Below, one piece after another: positions 22,451-33,200 of a stretch of 64,000 bases of DNA. The translations under genes were made by a program, and so were the position numbers. The DNA comes from Bathymodiolus brooksi (taxonomy: Eukaryota; Mollusca; Bivalvia; Mytilida; Modiolidae), in contig OY804590.1 of the NCBI GenBank assembly GCA_963680875.1, positions 24,614,640-24,678,639 of the forward strand, read 5' to 3'. A model generated the notes under the pieces. That model did not search any database, was not told the origin of the DNA, and saw only the letters and a list, made by a program, of their open reading frames with translations. Positions within the stretch are counted from its first letter, which is position 1. Every line of letters begins with the position of its first letter.

Positions 22451-23060
22451 TAGTTCTAATAATAAAACCCTAAATGCTCGCTTACTCGCAAGGGTTATAA
22501 CGGGATGCCATTACACGTAATGGAGCAGCCGCCGAGATTTTTTGCGCTCGCTTACAGAGCTTCTGACGCCTGCATTTATCAATAATAAGACATAACCTTT
22601 CCTTTTATCCATTATTATAACAAGTTTGTATCACCTACCAGTATTTTAGAATGTAATTCCCACAAAATAAAAATCTTATCTCTGAACGTTTTGAATTTCG
22701 TCATTTCCGGACTCACTATTTGGATGTCGATACCATATGTGGCGATTTAGGCGTGAATGTATGTAGTAAGAAATACCATATTTATAAAAGCTCCGCCTTT
22801 CGTAGTTTCCGGTTATGGAAAACGATCGATAAATTTGAACAAGGTTGTTGCTACCTGTTGAAAAGCATATATTTCTCAGCCAAACCGATTTAACAAGGAC
22901 TGGGATCATCAGTAATAGTTATAATGAAATGTTTGAAGCGTAAATAGTGAGTTTTTATGTTTCAACTGCAACTTTTTTTTTGTTCCATTGTGACGAATGG
23001 GACCGCGTTGTAGCTCTGCCGAGACACAAGTTTGTCACAGGACCTATATTATTGCAGCTA
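22451..23060 (-). mobile_element. 610-bp non-autonomous TIR DNA transposon, copy B, with perfect 9-bp TSD
   Basis: Full-length relative of 3419-4026 in the opposite orientation: it begins TAGTTCTAATAAT and ends ATTATTGCAGCTA. It is flanked by the exact direct repeat CTTTGACAG (22442-22450 and 23061-23069). The main difference from copy A is an extra stretch of roughly 30 nt near 22605-22640. The minus-strand frame 22676-22909 lies inside it and is not a gene. Confidence 0.88.
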
Positions 23061-23069
23061 CTTTGACAG

Positions 23070-23290
23070 TAGCTCATCTTTTTAGTTTTTTTTGTGTTGT
23101 TTATGTGTCTTTACGTTCTGAGTTCCGTGTTGTGATGCCCGTTACAATTTCCGAATAATAACGATGTTCGGTTCGGCTTTACCTCCAGTTGTCTTATTTA
23201 TGTTATTTGTGTTTGATTGCATATAGTGGTGTCCAACACATGTTGTGTTGTGTTTTGTTTTGTTTTTCTTCATCTTGTGTACCCTTTGTG
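23070..23290 (+). repeat. Penelope-like tail repeat fragment
   Basis: Shares 'agctcatctttttagtttttt', 'tgtgtctttacgttc' and 'gtgtccaacacatgttgtgtt' with the 21.8-kb copy. Confidence 0.55.
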
Positions 23291-23699
23291 TACCACAGTA
23301 AGCAATATTCCCTTTTAACACTACCACGGCAATCATTAGGTCGCTTCTATTTGAAACGATTAGAAGTCCATCATGGACGACCTGGCATCTGATTAGCAGA
23401 AACATTTTAGACTCCCTCTCTAGAAATTCAGTCACCAGACTTGCCAGAAACGTTCGTCAAAGGTCCGCAATAAATGATGTTGCTTTTCAGAACGATTCGA
23501 CATCCGAAATAGCCACCCGATCTCTTATTTGACCATACAAACTGCATGTCAAGAGCCCAGACTTTACAGAAACGTTCCTATGGGAGATCCTATGTTTTCC
23601 ATTAAAGCTTATGCCAGCTGTATTGTCACGTGAGATGAACCATACATTAATGTACATCCATATCACTATCGGAATGGGTTTTTCTAAGAATTAATTTGA

Positions 23700-24470
23700 A
23701 CAAAGGAAGATAAGAAAAGTTTGACAATACCAAAGAGGTAGTCAGAAGCCGTAAATTGAAGGACAGACAACACAGTGGTATAAATTTGAATTCTTCATAA
23801 GAATTACACATGAACAAAGAGAGGTAACTCTATTATAAATTGTAGGCAAAAAAAGTTTGAAGATACCAAAGGGGTAATCAGAATTCGTTTATTGAAGAAC
23901 AGACAACACAATGGTCAAAAGAAAAAGTACAAAGGGACAAGCAACGATCTACAAAACATACACATAAAACTAAAGATCGAGTAACGCGAACACCACTAAA
24001 AACCGGGGGTGAACTCGGGTGCTCCGGAAGGGTAAGCAGTTCCTGCTCCACTAGTGGCACCCGTCGTGTTAATCTAGTTACAAACCAGGTGACAAGTCAC
24101 GAACAAAAAAGGGTCGGCAAGTGAATAAGACAAGTGGAACATATCCGTTGTCATTTGTGACACAGATATTCCGTAGAGGTTAACCAGCTCAGGTGGTGAC
24201 CGTACACTTTCGATGTGATGACTTCACCTTAACCAAGAGGTACCCTTGGTTCAGTAGCTTTCTTGATAGCAGCAACCCTCTATCAAAGAAATCCTGATAG
24301 GTGCTGCTGGAATGTTGTTACATATAAATGGGAAGTTCACAATTTGGAAATTGAAATCATCTCTTTGGTCGTAAAATTTCGAACCTCGATCAGGATTATA
24401 TGTATTTGGATTGAATTCACATGTTCAGGGAGCAAACAGCATGTAAACATAAGTAAGATTGCCAATTCAT
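23700..24470 (-). pseudogene. Penelope-like element: C-terminal RT remnant and 3' tail
   Basis: Read on the minus strand, about 24400-24340 encodes 'KFYDQRDDFNFQIVNFPFIC', a well-conserved stretch near the C terminus of Penelope-like reverse transcriptases. Further on comes a tail resembling 'LLNQGYLLVKVKSSHRK' and 'NICVTNDNGYVPLV' in shifted frames. Then follows the 3' tail ('gtgccactagtggagcagg...accgggggtgaactcgg' on the complement), ending near 23700. Stops and frameshifts break it and the 5' part is missing. A second copy follows in direct orientation at 24667-25300. Confidence 0.7.
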
Positions 24471-24666
24471 TCACATTAAATGTCCTATAACACCTTTATT
24501 TGTGAGCTTTGACGGAGATTTCATAGTAATAAATGCTTGTTCATATAAATAGAAATCGTCAGTTTATTGAATGACTACTACCGGTTAACAGTATGTTGAT
24601 GATAACTTAAGTAAGAGTTAAATCCAAGTGGTATGTTATTAATAATTAATAGCTGGTCTTTCAATT

Positions 24667-25300
24667 CATAATTATGTTGCTAAGAAGAGTTTGAAGATAT
24701 CAAAGGGGAAATAAAAATCCGTAAATCGAAGGACAGACAGCACAATGACCAAACGCAAAAGGATAAAAGGGCAAACAATGATCAACAAAAGACTACGCAG
24801 AAAACTAAAGATTGAGCAACATGAATCCTACTAAAAGCCAGGGGATAACGCAGGTGCCTCAGAAGACTAAACAGTTCCTGATCCACTAATGGCACCCATC
24901 GTGTTACTCTAGTTACAAAAAAGGACTGTGAAGGGATTAAGACAAGTGGAACATATCCGTTGTCATTTGTGACACAGATATTCCGTAAAGGTTAACCAGC
25001 TGAGATGGTGACCGTAAACGTCCGATGCGGTGACTTCAATTTGACCAATAGAAACTCTTGGTTCAGTAGCTTCCTCGTAAGCTGCAAGGAAATCCTGATC
25101 GGAACCACGAGCTCTGGAATGGAATATCGGATCATCAGAGAGATTTATACTCCATATGCAGGTGCTTCTGGAATCTTGCTACATATAAATGGAAAGTTCA
25201 CAATGGGAAAATTGAAATCATCTCTTTTGTCGTAGTTTTGATCTTAACCGGTCATTGCTGTCAATTTCGAGGTGTTTGTCAAGATATGAAGCATGCCTAG
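24667..25300 (-). pseudogene. Penelope-like element fragment, second direct copy
   Basis: Repeats the organisation of 23700-24470: the 3' tail at 24667-24930, then the RT C-terminal coding remnant at about 24935-25290. It shares 'gtggaacatatccgttgtca' and 'acatataaatggraagttcaca' with that copy. It also retains 'tccatatgcaggtgcttctggaatctt', which on the minus strand resembles the 'PEAPAYGV' motif. The 76-codon + strand frame 25005-25235 is a shadow. Confidence 0.7.
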
Positions 25301-25498
25301 CTGCATCTGTGGTATCATTTTATTCTTTTATTATTAACTTTTGATATATATTCCAGAAACGCGTCGTGCGCAGTAAATTTGATATCTACATGTTTGCTAT
25401 TGAAGTAGGGACAAACTTTCACTGATTTATGAAACTAGATGCATAATGTATGTTGTGCACACCACGGAATAAAATTGCCATAAAAACGTAGATATCAA

Positions 25499-26145
25499 AT
25501 AAGGGTAATAGCAAAATTACCGAACTCCGAACAATCTTACAAAGGGAAAGTCAAAACTCATAATTATATAAACAGACAAAATCAGTCAACAACCGGAAAA
25601 CTGTGAAAACCGTAATGACCCTGACTTGGTACAGGCATTTCTAAAGAAATGGTGGGTTGAATCAGATTTTAAGGCGCCAAACCTCCCGCTCTCATTACGG
25701 TTCAAAGGTTCCGGCTGCCACTATAACAGTATTTAAATACAGGAACAAAATAGGTAAAATAATTGTCAAAGCAGTACCATATTCGGTGACGTAAATGTCA
25801 AAAATATTTTTACGTCACACATTGACAAAAAAAATATCCTTGACATTTTTTGACTTCTTTATCTTTATACATTTTCACTATTTGAAAATGCATCGCTTAT
25901 AATTTTTTCTGCAGAGACGGAATATATTTCGACAAGATATTGGTATCGGAATATAAACTTTTTAAGAGATCGAATAAGGCGAATCTTTTAATAGTCCTGG
26001 TCCAGTAGCCTGTTTCTCAGATGAAGATGACGTTTCAGGAAATCAGAATAATTGCTACTGGCCCTTGCATAGCGAATCAATTGCGAGATGTAAACACCAT
26101 ATGCAGGAGAAGCTGGTATATTGCTGCACATGTTTTAGGGCGTAC
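25499..26145 (-). pseudogene. Penelope-like element of a second family: RT C-terminus plus 3' UTR
   Basis: Minus strand from about 26130: the stretch resembles 'ASPAYGVYISQLIRYAR', then 'SDFLKRHLHLRNRLL', then 'IRLIRSLKKFIFRYQYLVEI', typical of Penelope-like RT C-termini. It ends before 25872. The remainder (25499-25872) is its 3' UTR, of which a 5'-truncated copy is found alone at 61483-61856. The + strand frame 26021-26305 is a shadow. Confidence 0.65.
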
Positions 26146-26690
26146 GGCGTTAGTGATAAGTTCTGTGAGCGGCGCAATGATTTTCCCGGAGGCTATAAAT
26201 ACAGCATCGATTGAACGCTTTGGAATATTGTATCTGACTGTTGTCCATTATATATCAATCCGAGCTAAATTGACCAGGTACAAGATACATATAACAATTA
26301 TCTGAGACAATTATATCAACTTCATTATTTCAACAACAATTTTGGAATAAGATAATTGAGTCAAAGTCGATATCAGGGAACTGGGATTCTTATAAATACT
26401 TGTCGTTCTACTAGCAAGAGGTCGCAATGTGTTATCTAGGCACAGGGACTTGCTCCCGGCCACTAATTTTGCCTCACTGACTTTTTTTACTGTCAATGTA
26501 TTACCCACTTAAAAATCACAAGGAAGGACGCCATTACTAACCTTTCCTCGCTTCAACTCCTTCTATTTTCATTTCTCTTCAAATTCTCACCCTATCGCTT
26601 GTACGGATCTTTTTGTTAATCAATTTTGCATTGATTTGTCACATAATTTATCCTTAGGGCACCTTAATACACATCCAATTATCGATCTAA

Positions 26691-26855
26691 GCATCGAAAA
26701 GTTCAAATCCTACATTTCCTGGGATACAAAGCGAGAGTTGAAATCATGCAGTTTTATCAGACGTTCGGAAATTTTCGGATCCTTTCATACAATGATAAGA
26801 TAACGTCAACGTTTTGCATCCCAAGAAATGTAGGATTTGAACATTTCGATGTTTT
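26691..26855. repeat. Inverted repeat, ~34-bp arms
   Basis: 'catcgaaaagttcaaatcct' (starting 26692) and 'aggatttgaacatttcgatg' (ending about 26853) form arms of about 34 nt with few mismatches around a loop of roughly 90 nt. It may be a small fold-back element. Confidence 0.65.
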
Positions 26856-26869
26856 TTGTTTTTGTTTTT

Positions 26870-26970
26870 TTGTTTTTTTGTTTTTTTTTCGCCATTGAGT
26901 TGTCTCTCCTTCGTTTTACGGATTCTGATTACCTGTTTGGTATCTTCAAACTCTTCTTCTATTTAGCTAT
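26870..26970 (+). repeat. Penelope-like tail fragment
   Basis: 'gccattgagttgtctctcct', 'gattctgattacctgtttgg' and 'tatcttcaaactcttcttct' match the 3' end of the Penelope-like tail in + orientation. Confidence 0.6.
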
Positions 26971-27091
26971 GTGACGAAGGCCTATGGTTTTGTATAGAAA
27001 GTATTTAACTAAGTGTTTTGTTTTTGTATAAATTGATATTGTCTATGTTGTCATGACACAGGGCTGACATGAAATAGTAAATACAAGGTGA

Positions 27092-27097
27092 TTTATT
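27092..27097 (-). terminator. AATAAA polyadenylation signal of the seven-exon gene
   Basis: The minus strand reads TTCAATAAATCACC, 66 nt after the stop codon at 27163-27165. This gives a short 3' UTR of roughly 90 nt. Confidence 0.6.
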
Positions 27098-27162
27098 GAA
27101 AAATGAATTTTTTTACCAGTTATTGTCTATTTTCTGTTGAAGATGTACAAACGCAGTTAACT

Positions 27163-27201
27163 TCAGCCTGTACCTGCTGGACAAAAGCATGTGGATGCAC
27201 C
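27163..27201 (-). CDS. Exon 7 (last coding exon) of the secreted-protein gene
   Basis: After acceptor 'tcattatag' the exon reads GASTCFCPAGTG and TGA (27163-27165), 39 nt, entering in phase 0 as exon 6 requires. Two cysteines in a C-x-C pair end the protein. Confidence 0.75.
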   Translation of the reverse strand, partial: GASTCFCPAGTG

Positions 27202-30200
27202 CTATAATGAAAGGTATATTCAATATAAAACTGGGTTATTACACTTGTAAAAGAAAAGTTGTGATTATTACTTATATTATATGAGTTTATTGTTGTGGAT
27301 TTGAAGGTTCTCTGATACCATGATCTTATGTTAGTATGATTTATATAGCTGTGCAATCAGTCCTTATCACTACTCTAAAGTTATGACTCCCAACATCCGC
27401 GCATGTCGGTGGTTTACATCGGGTACATCCTGTTTCTTCCACCATTAAATAAAGCGGACCGCCACGATATTACTGAAATATTCGTGAAAGTTGCGCTTCT
27501 CTCATGATATATTATATCGAGCTTGTTGTCGTTTGAACCACCACGATATAACTGAAATATTGTTGAAAGTGATGTTAAACACCATAAGCCTAGCCTGCTG
27601 TTGCATGGTATCTAATTCGTCCTTTTGATTGATACTCTGGTCTGGTTTAGGTACTCTACGTTTGTTCCTTATTTTCACTCAGCAATCAGAAATGAAGCGG
27701 CCATGCAAGTGCTTTCTACGTGTGAAAGTAGAATGCAAATTCTCAATTATAACTGGGTTAGCAATTTTGTTGAAAAAATCTTAAAAATCATAATCTTGAA
27801 CTTTATACATAATATATTTAAGAAAAAAAAGAAAAAAGGAGATATCAAATTTAGTGCACACGAAGCGTATTTGGAATAACCTTCATCAAGTACGATCAAA
27901 GTCGACAAGGTTGGAAAACCAAATAACTTAAAAGTTTTGGGAGTAAGTAAAACAAAGGGCTTAAACAGTATCACCAAAATAGACCAAGGTCACCTATGTC
28001 TGAGGGAGGAGAACCTAAATAGTATCACCAAAATAGACCAAGGTCACCTATGTCTGAGGGAGGAGAACCTTAACAGTATCACTAAAATAGACCAAGGTCA
28101 TCTATGTCTGAGGGAGGAGAACCTTAGTTTTAATAATAAAATCAATCAAATATTTTGTGATACTTACAAGACTAATTTCACAAACTATACCATTTTGTGG
28201 TGCGTTACAAATTGGACTCGATGGACCAGCCCCTCCTGCTGCTGTTATTGCACCACACTTAACACCTGTAAGGACTGAAAAAAATAATAAACTTCATGTA
28301 AATAAATAATTAGGGACTTCGAGTAAGTGATTAACGCGAAGTTAGAAATGTCTTATTATCATACAGTGTATAGCGTGACAGACAGAGAACAGAGAAGTTA
28401 CTTTATGACGATTTGATTTGATTGATTTTTGGTGTTTTAAATAACGCCACTTTCAGCAATATTTCAGCTATATCATGTCGACCAGTTTTAGTGGTGGAAG
28501 ATACCGGAGTGCCCGGAGAGAACCACCGACCATGGGCAAGCAACTGGTAAACTTTATCACTTGAGGCTGCGAGTCGATTGCAACCTTTTTAGCAATTTGC
28601 ACATCCGGGCTTGAACCCACGGCGTATTGGTGATAGGGTTGTATGAGTTGTTAGGTAATCCAACTACCTAACTCATTGAGCCACTCGGGCCCTTCTTTAT
28701 GACGAGATGACAATGACGTCTGCTTAGTAACAGAACAACACGTCGAGCTAGATTTGTCAAGTGCTAACTCATGGAAACGCAAATGCAAAATGAACTTCTA
28801 TTGCTTTACCCAAGCGAAGATCGACATAATATTTTCCGAAATCGTGTAGAACTAACCAACCCTTATCTTCGAAGTACACATATTTTTAACCATTAGCAGA
28901 TTGTGAATTGTGATTCTAAACATTGTCAAGATTTAACAAGTTTGAACTTCAACAGATAATAAGTAATGTTAAAATCCACCTGTGATGTAAATCTATTGTC
29001 TAAACTCTCCATTATTTTTAAGGAATGGAGAGTTATGAACAATGTGGACAGGGGCGGAGTTATTGTTCTCTTTATACTTTAGATAATATACACAGACTTT
29101 TGTCTGTTACAAGATTAATAATTAATAAAAATTAATAAAGTACAATGGGTGGATTTTAAGTTGGAGAATGTCCTCGTATCTCTCCATTCCTTAAAAACAA
29201 TGGACAGGTTTACCGAAGTAAGTTAAGTAAGGATACAGAGTCACGGCTTGATTTACAGAAGTAAGTTAAGTAATGACACAGAGTAACGTCTTGATTTACA
29301 GAAGTAAGTTAAGTAATGACACAGAGTCACGGCTTGCTTTACAGAAGTAAGTTAAGTAATGACACAGAGTCACGGCTTGATTTACAGAAGTAAGTTAAGT
29401 AATGACACAGAGTAACGGCTTGATTTACAGAAGTAAGTTAAGTAATGATACAGAGTCACGACTTGATTTACAGAAGTAAGTTAAGTAATGATACAGAGTA
29501 ACGGCTTGATTTACAGAAGTAAGTTAAGTAATGACACAGAGTCACGGCTTGCTTTACCAAAATAAGTTAAGTAATGATACAGAGTCACGGATATGTTTAC
29601 CGAAGTAAATTAAGTAATGATACAGAGTCACGGCTTGATTTACAGAAGTAAGTTAAGTAATGACACAGAGTCAAGGCTTGACTTACCAAAGTAAGTTGAG
29701 TAATGATGCAAAGTCACGGCTTGGCCTACCGAAGTAAGTTGAGTAATAACACAGCGTCAATGCTTGACTAACCGAAGTAAGTTAAGCAATGATACAGAGT
29801 CACGGCTTGATATACCGATGTACATTGTAAGTTAAGTAATTATACAGAGTCACGACTTGATTTACAGAAGTTAAATGTACGAGTATAATGTCATTGACTT
29901 TGGTGATGTTTTATATTTTTTTCAAGGAGTACATTAAAAACATAAATTAACACTAATTATCGAGTTTTAAAGTAAAAAGTCCATCCATTTAGTCTTATTT
30001 TCATGAAAGCACATCTCGAACACCCTAAGGTGACATTTTACTATGCATGCGCAAAGCCTGTTGTTGCTGAAAAACAATGTCTGTCGACGCCGTCATACGA
30101 TAATCTTAACTGCATGATTCTGCCAGAAAAAGAAACAGGAAAGAAGTTTTGGCGAATGATAATAAAACAAGAATTACCATAGGTCACCAACATGGCCGTT

Positions 30201-33200
30201 GGATAGAATTGAAGGAACCGTTGAGAGTTTAAGCTCATGCTGTAGTGCCATTGCGCATGTAGTTCGGAAATTGGGACATGCATAATTAATGATGCTGCTG
30301 CACACACAAAAAACAACGAAACTACACGTTTTCTGGTCGAATCTCACCAAACGACGTTTTATACTCATGTTTTGAAAGTATATATTAACGACATTATACC
30401 TTTAAGCAATGATACAGAGTCACGGCACTAGACTTACCAAAGTAATTTAAGTCAAGATACAGTCATTGTAATATTCATTAAAGAACATCAAGTAATGACA
30501 AAGACCGTCAAAGAGTCAAGACTAGAGTCACAAAGTAAATTAAGTAATAACATATTGTCACAAGAAGACTTACAAAAATGAATTTAAGTAAAGATACAAT
30601 CATTGCAATATTTATTAAAGAACATCAAGTCATGATAAAGAGTCGCAACAAGACTTACTAAACATAATAAAGGCCATCGCTATGTGCATCTTGAAACGAC
30701 CGCAGCAATTTGACAAGCTCTTCCTCCTAAACGAGTTTTACTGCAATCAATCAAGTTTTACTCACAAACCATGTGTGATAGATGAAACCCTTGTTCCAAT
30801 CAATTCAAAGTAAAGAAAAACACATAAAAAACAGATGACAAGTAAAGAGAATGGTATATATCCTCCTGATATGAACATTTCTTTATTTGGGCCTCTTTTA
30901 GCCCCTTTTCCATATTGATTAGCTCATTTTCTGGATAACTTTTTAATAATGGACCAACATTTTTTTAATTAATTCTCAGAGTTCGTATAAATCATATATT
31001 AATATACATTTAGAAAACAAATGTTGATTTGAAAACTGGATTTCTAAGAATTTTTTTCTGAAGATTTATAGACAATAGACAATAGACAATACACAATATT
31101 TTATTGGCACACACGCAATTACAATAATTGGTAAAGGCCCATTGTGATACAATAGCAATAAGGATGTGTATATATGCAATACATACTAAATTAACAACAT
31201 AAATAACAATGTTATGACATAACTATATTAAGATATACTATCTTTTCTAATTTTTAACAAATTTGATTTAAAGTATGTGCATAATTAGTTAATTCGCACC
31301 GATTTACTGTTAAGTAATAATTTTTTTTTATAATATAAAGATACTTTTTTTAATAGTATTTCTCTTTCTTTCCTATGTTTTTCGAACTGCCAAAGGAAAT
31401 GGGTTTCATCTTCAATTTCTAAATCATTGCATATTTTACAAAATCTTTCAGTTCTATTTATTTGAAAATAGCGGCCCTTATCAATTTCGAGGTTATGGGC
31501 ACAAATTCTAGAAGTCGAACGGAAATAGAGTATATTAATTTGATTACTAATATATGAGGGAGAAACCAATAACGGTTGGGAATAACATTTCCAGAAAATA
31601 CATGATATAATAAAATTGTCGTTTCGAGGATTATCAGATTCGCATACTTACCTCCGGCAGGAAATGTAACACCAACTGCCGCCATTCCACTGTTCATGCC
31701 TAATATGGTACCGGCGACACCAAATGCATCTGTATGCCCAGTAAAAAAGTCTCCTGCATTGCCTGCAATAATAGATATTTATTTTTGTAAATAAAAATGG
31801 GCATTTTCGTTTCTATCGCTCTTCTAGATACATTAGAAAAACAATTCGAATAATAAAACGCAAAGCTAAATCTACAAGATCGCCAGGGCAGTTTCAAAAT
31901 CTAATCTTAAAATCGCAAGAAACCGGGAAAATCGATACCCTTAACATATGCATGATCGATCATTCCCCTGGATTAGTACAGGTTCGTCACTAAAAAGTAG
32001 CGCGTTAAACGGCTTTTATCGGCCCTAACTTTACCTCTTAGTCAAATAGGTTTCTTTTATCGGCTCTAACCTTACCTCTCAGTCAAATAGGTTTCTTTTA
32101 TCGGCCCTAACCTTACCTCTTAGTCAAATAGGTTTCTTTTATCGGCCCTAACCTTACCTCTTAGTCAAATATGTTTCTTTTATCGGCCCTAGCCTTACCT
32201 CGTAGTCAAATAGTTTCATTTTATCGGCCCTAACCTTACCTCTTAGTCAAATATGTTTCTATTATCGGCCATAACCTTACCTCTTAGTCAAATAGGTTAC
32301 TTTTATCAGCCCTAACCTTGCCTCTTAGTCAAATAGGTTTTTTTATCGGCCCTAACCTTACCTCTTAGTCAAATAGGTTTCATTTATCGGTCCTAACCTC
32401 ACCTCTTAGTCAAATATGCTTCTTTTATCGGACCTAACCTTACCTCTTAGTCAAATAGGTTTCCTTTATCGGCCCTAACCTTACCTCTTAGTCAAATAGG
32501 TTTCTTTTATCGGCCCTAACCTTACCTCTTAATCAAACAGGTTTCTTTTATCGGCCCTAACCTTACCTCTTAGTCAAATGGGCTTCTTTTATCCGCCCTA
32601 ACGTTACCTCTTAATCAAATAGGTTTCTTTTATCGGCCCTAACCGTACCTCTTAGTCAAATATGTTTATTTTATCGGCCCTCACCTTATCTCTTAGTCAA
32701 ATGGGTTTCTTTAATTGGCCCTTACCTTACCTCTTAATCAAATAAGATTCTTTTATCGGCCATAACCTTACTTCTTAGTCAAATAGATTTCTGTTATCGG
32801 AGCTAACCTTACCTCTTAGTCAAATAGATTTCTTTTAACCGCCCTAACCATACCTCTTAGTCAAATAGATCTCTTTTATCGGCACTAAACCTTACCTATT
32901 AGTCAAATATGTTTCTATTATCGGCCGCAACCTTACCTCTTAGTCAAATAGGTTTCTTTTATCAGCCCTAACCTTGCCTCTTAGTCAAACAGGTTTCTTT
33001 TATCGGCTCTAACCTTACCTCTTAGTCAAATAGGTTTTCTTATCGGCCATATCCTTACCTCTTAGTCAAATATGCTCCTTTTATCGACCCTAGCATTACC
33101 TCTTAGTCAAATAGGTTTCTTTTATCGGCACTAACCGTACCTCTTAGTCAAATAGGTTTCTTTTATCGGCCCTAACCTTACCTCTTAGTCAAATAGGTTG

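Noticed and set aside
28168..28274. Upstream acceptor 'ttttttcag' for exon 6
   Set aside because: Keeps frame and is possible, but 'cttacag' 9 nt downstream gives the Gly junction. Kept as alternative only.
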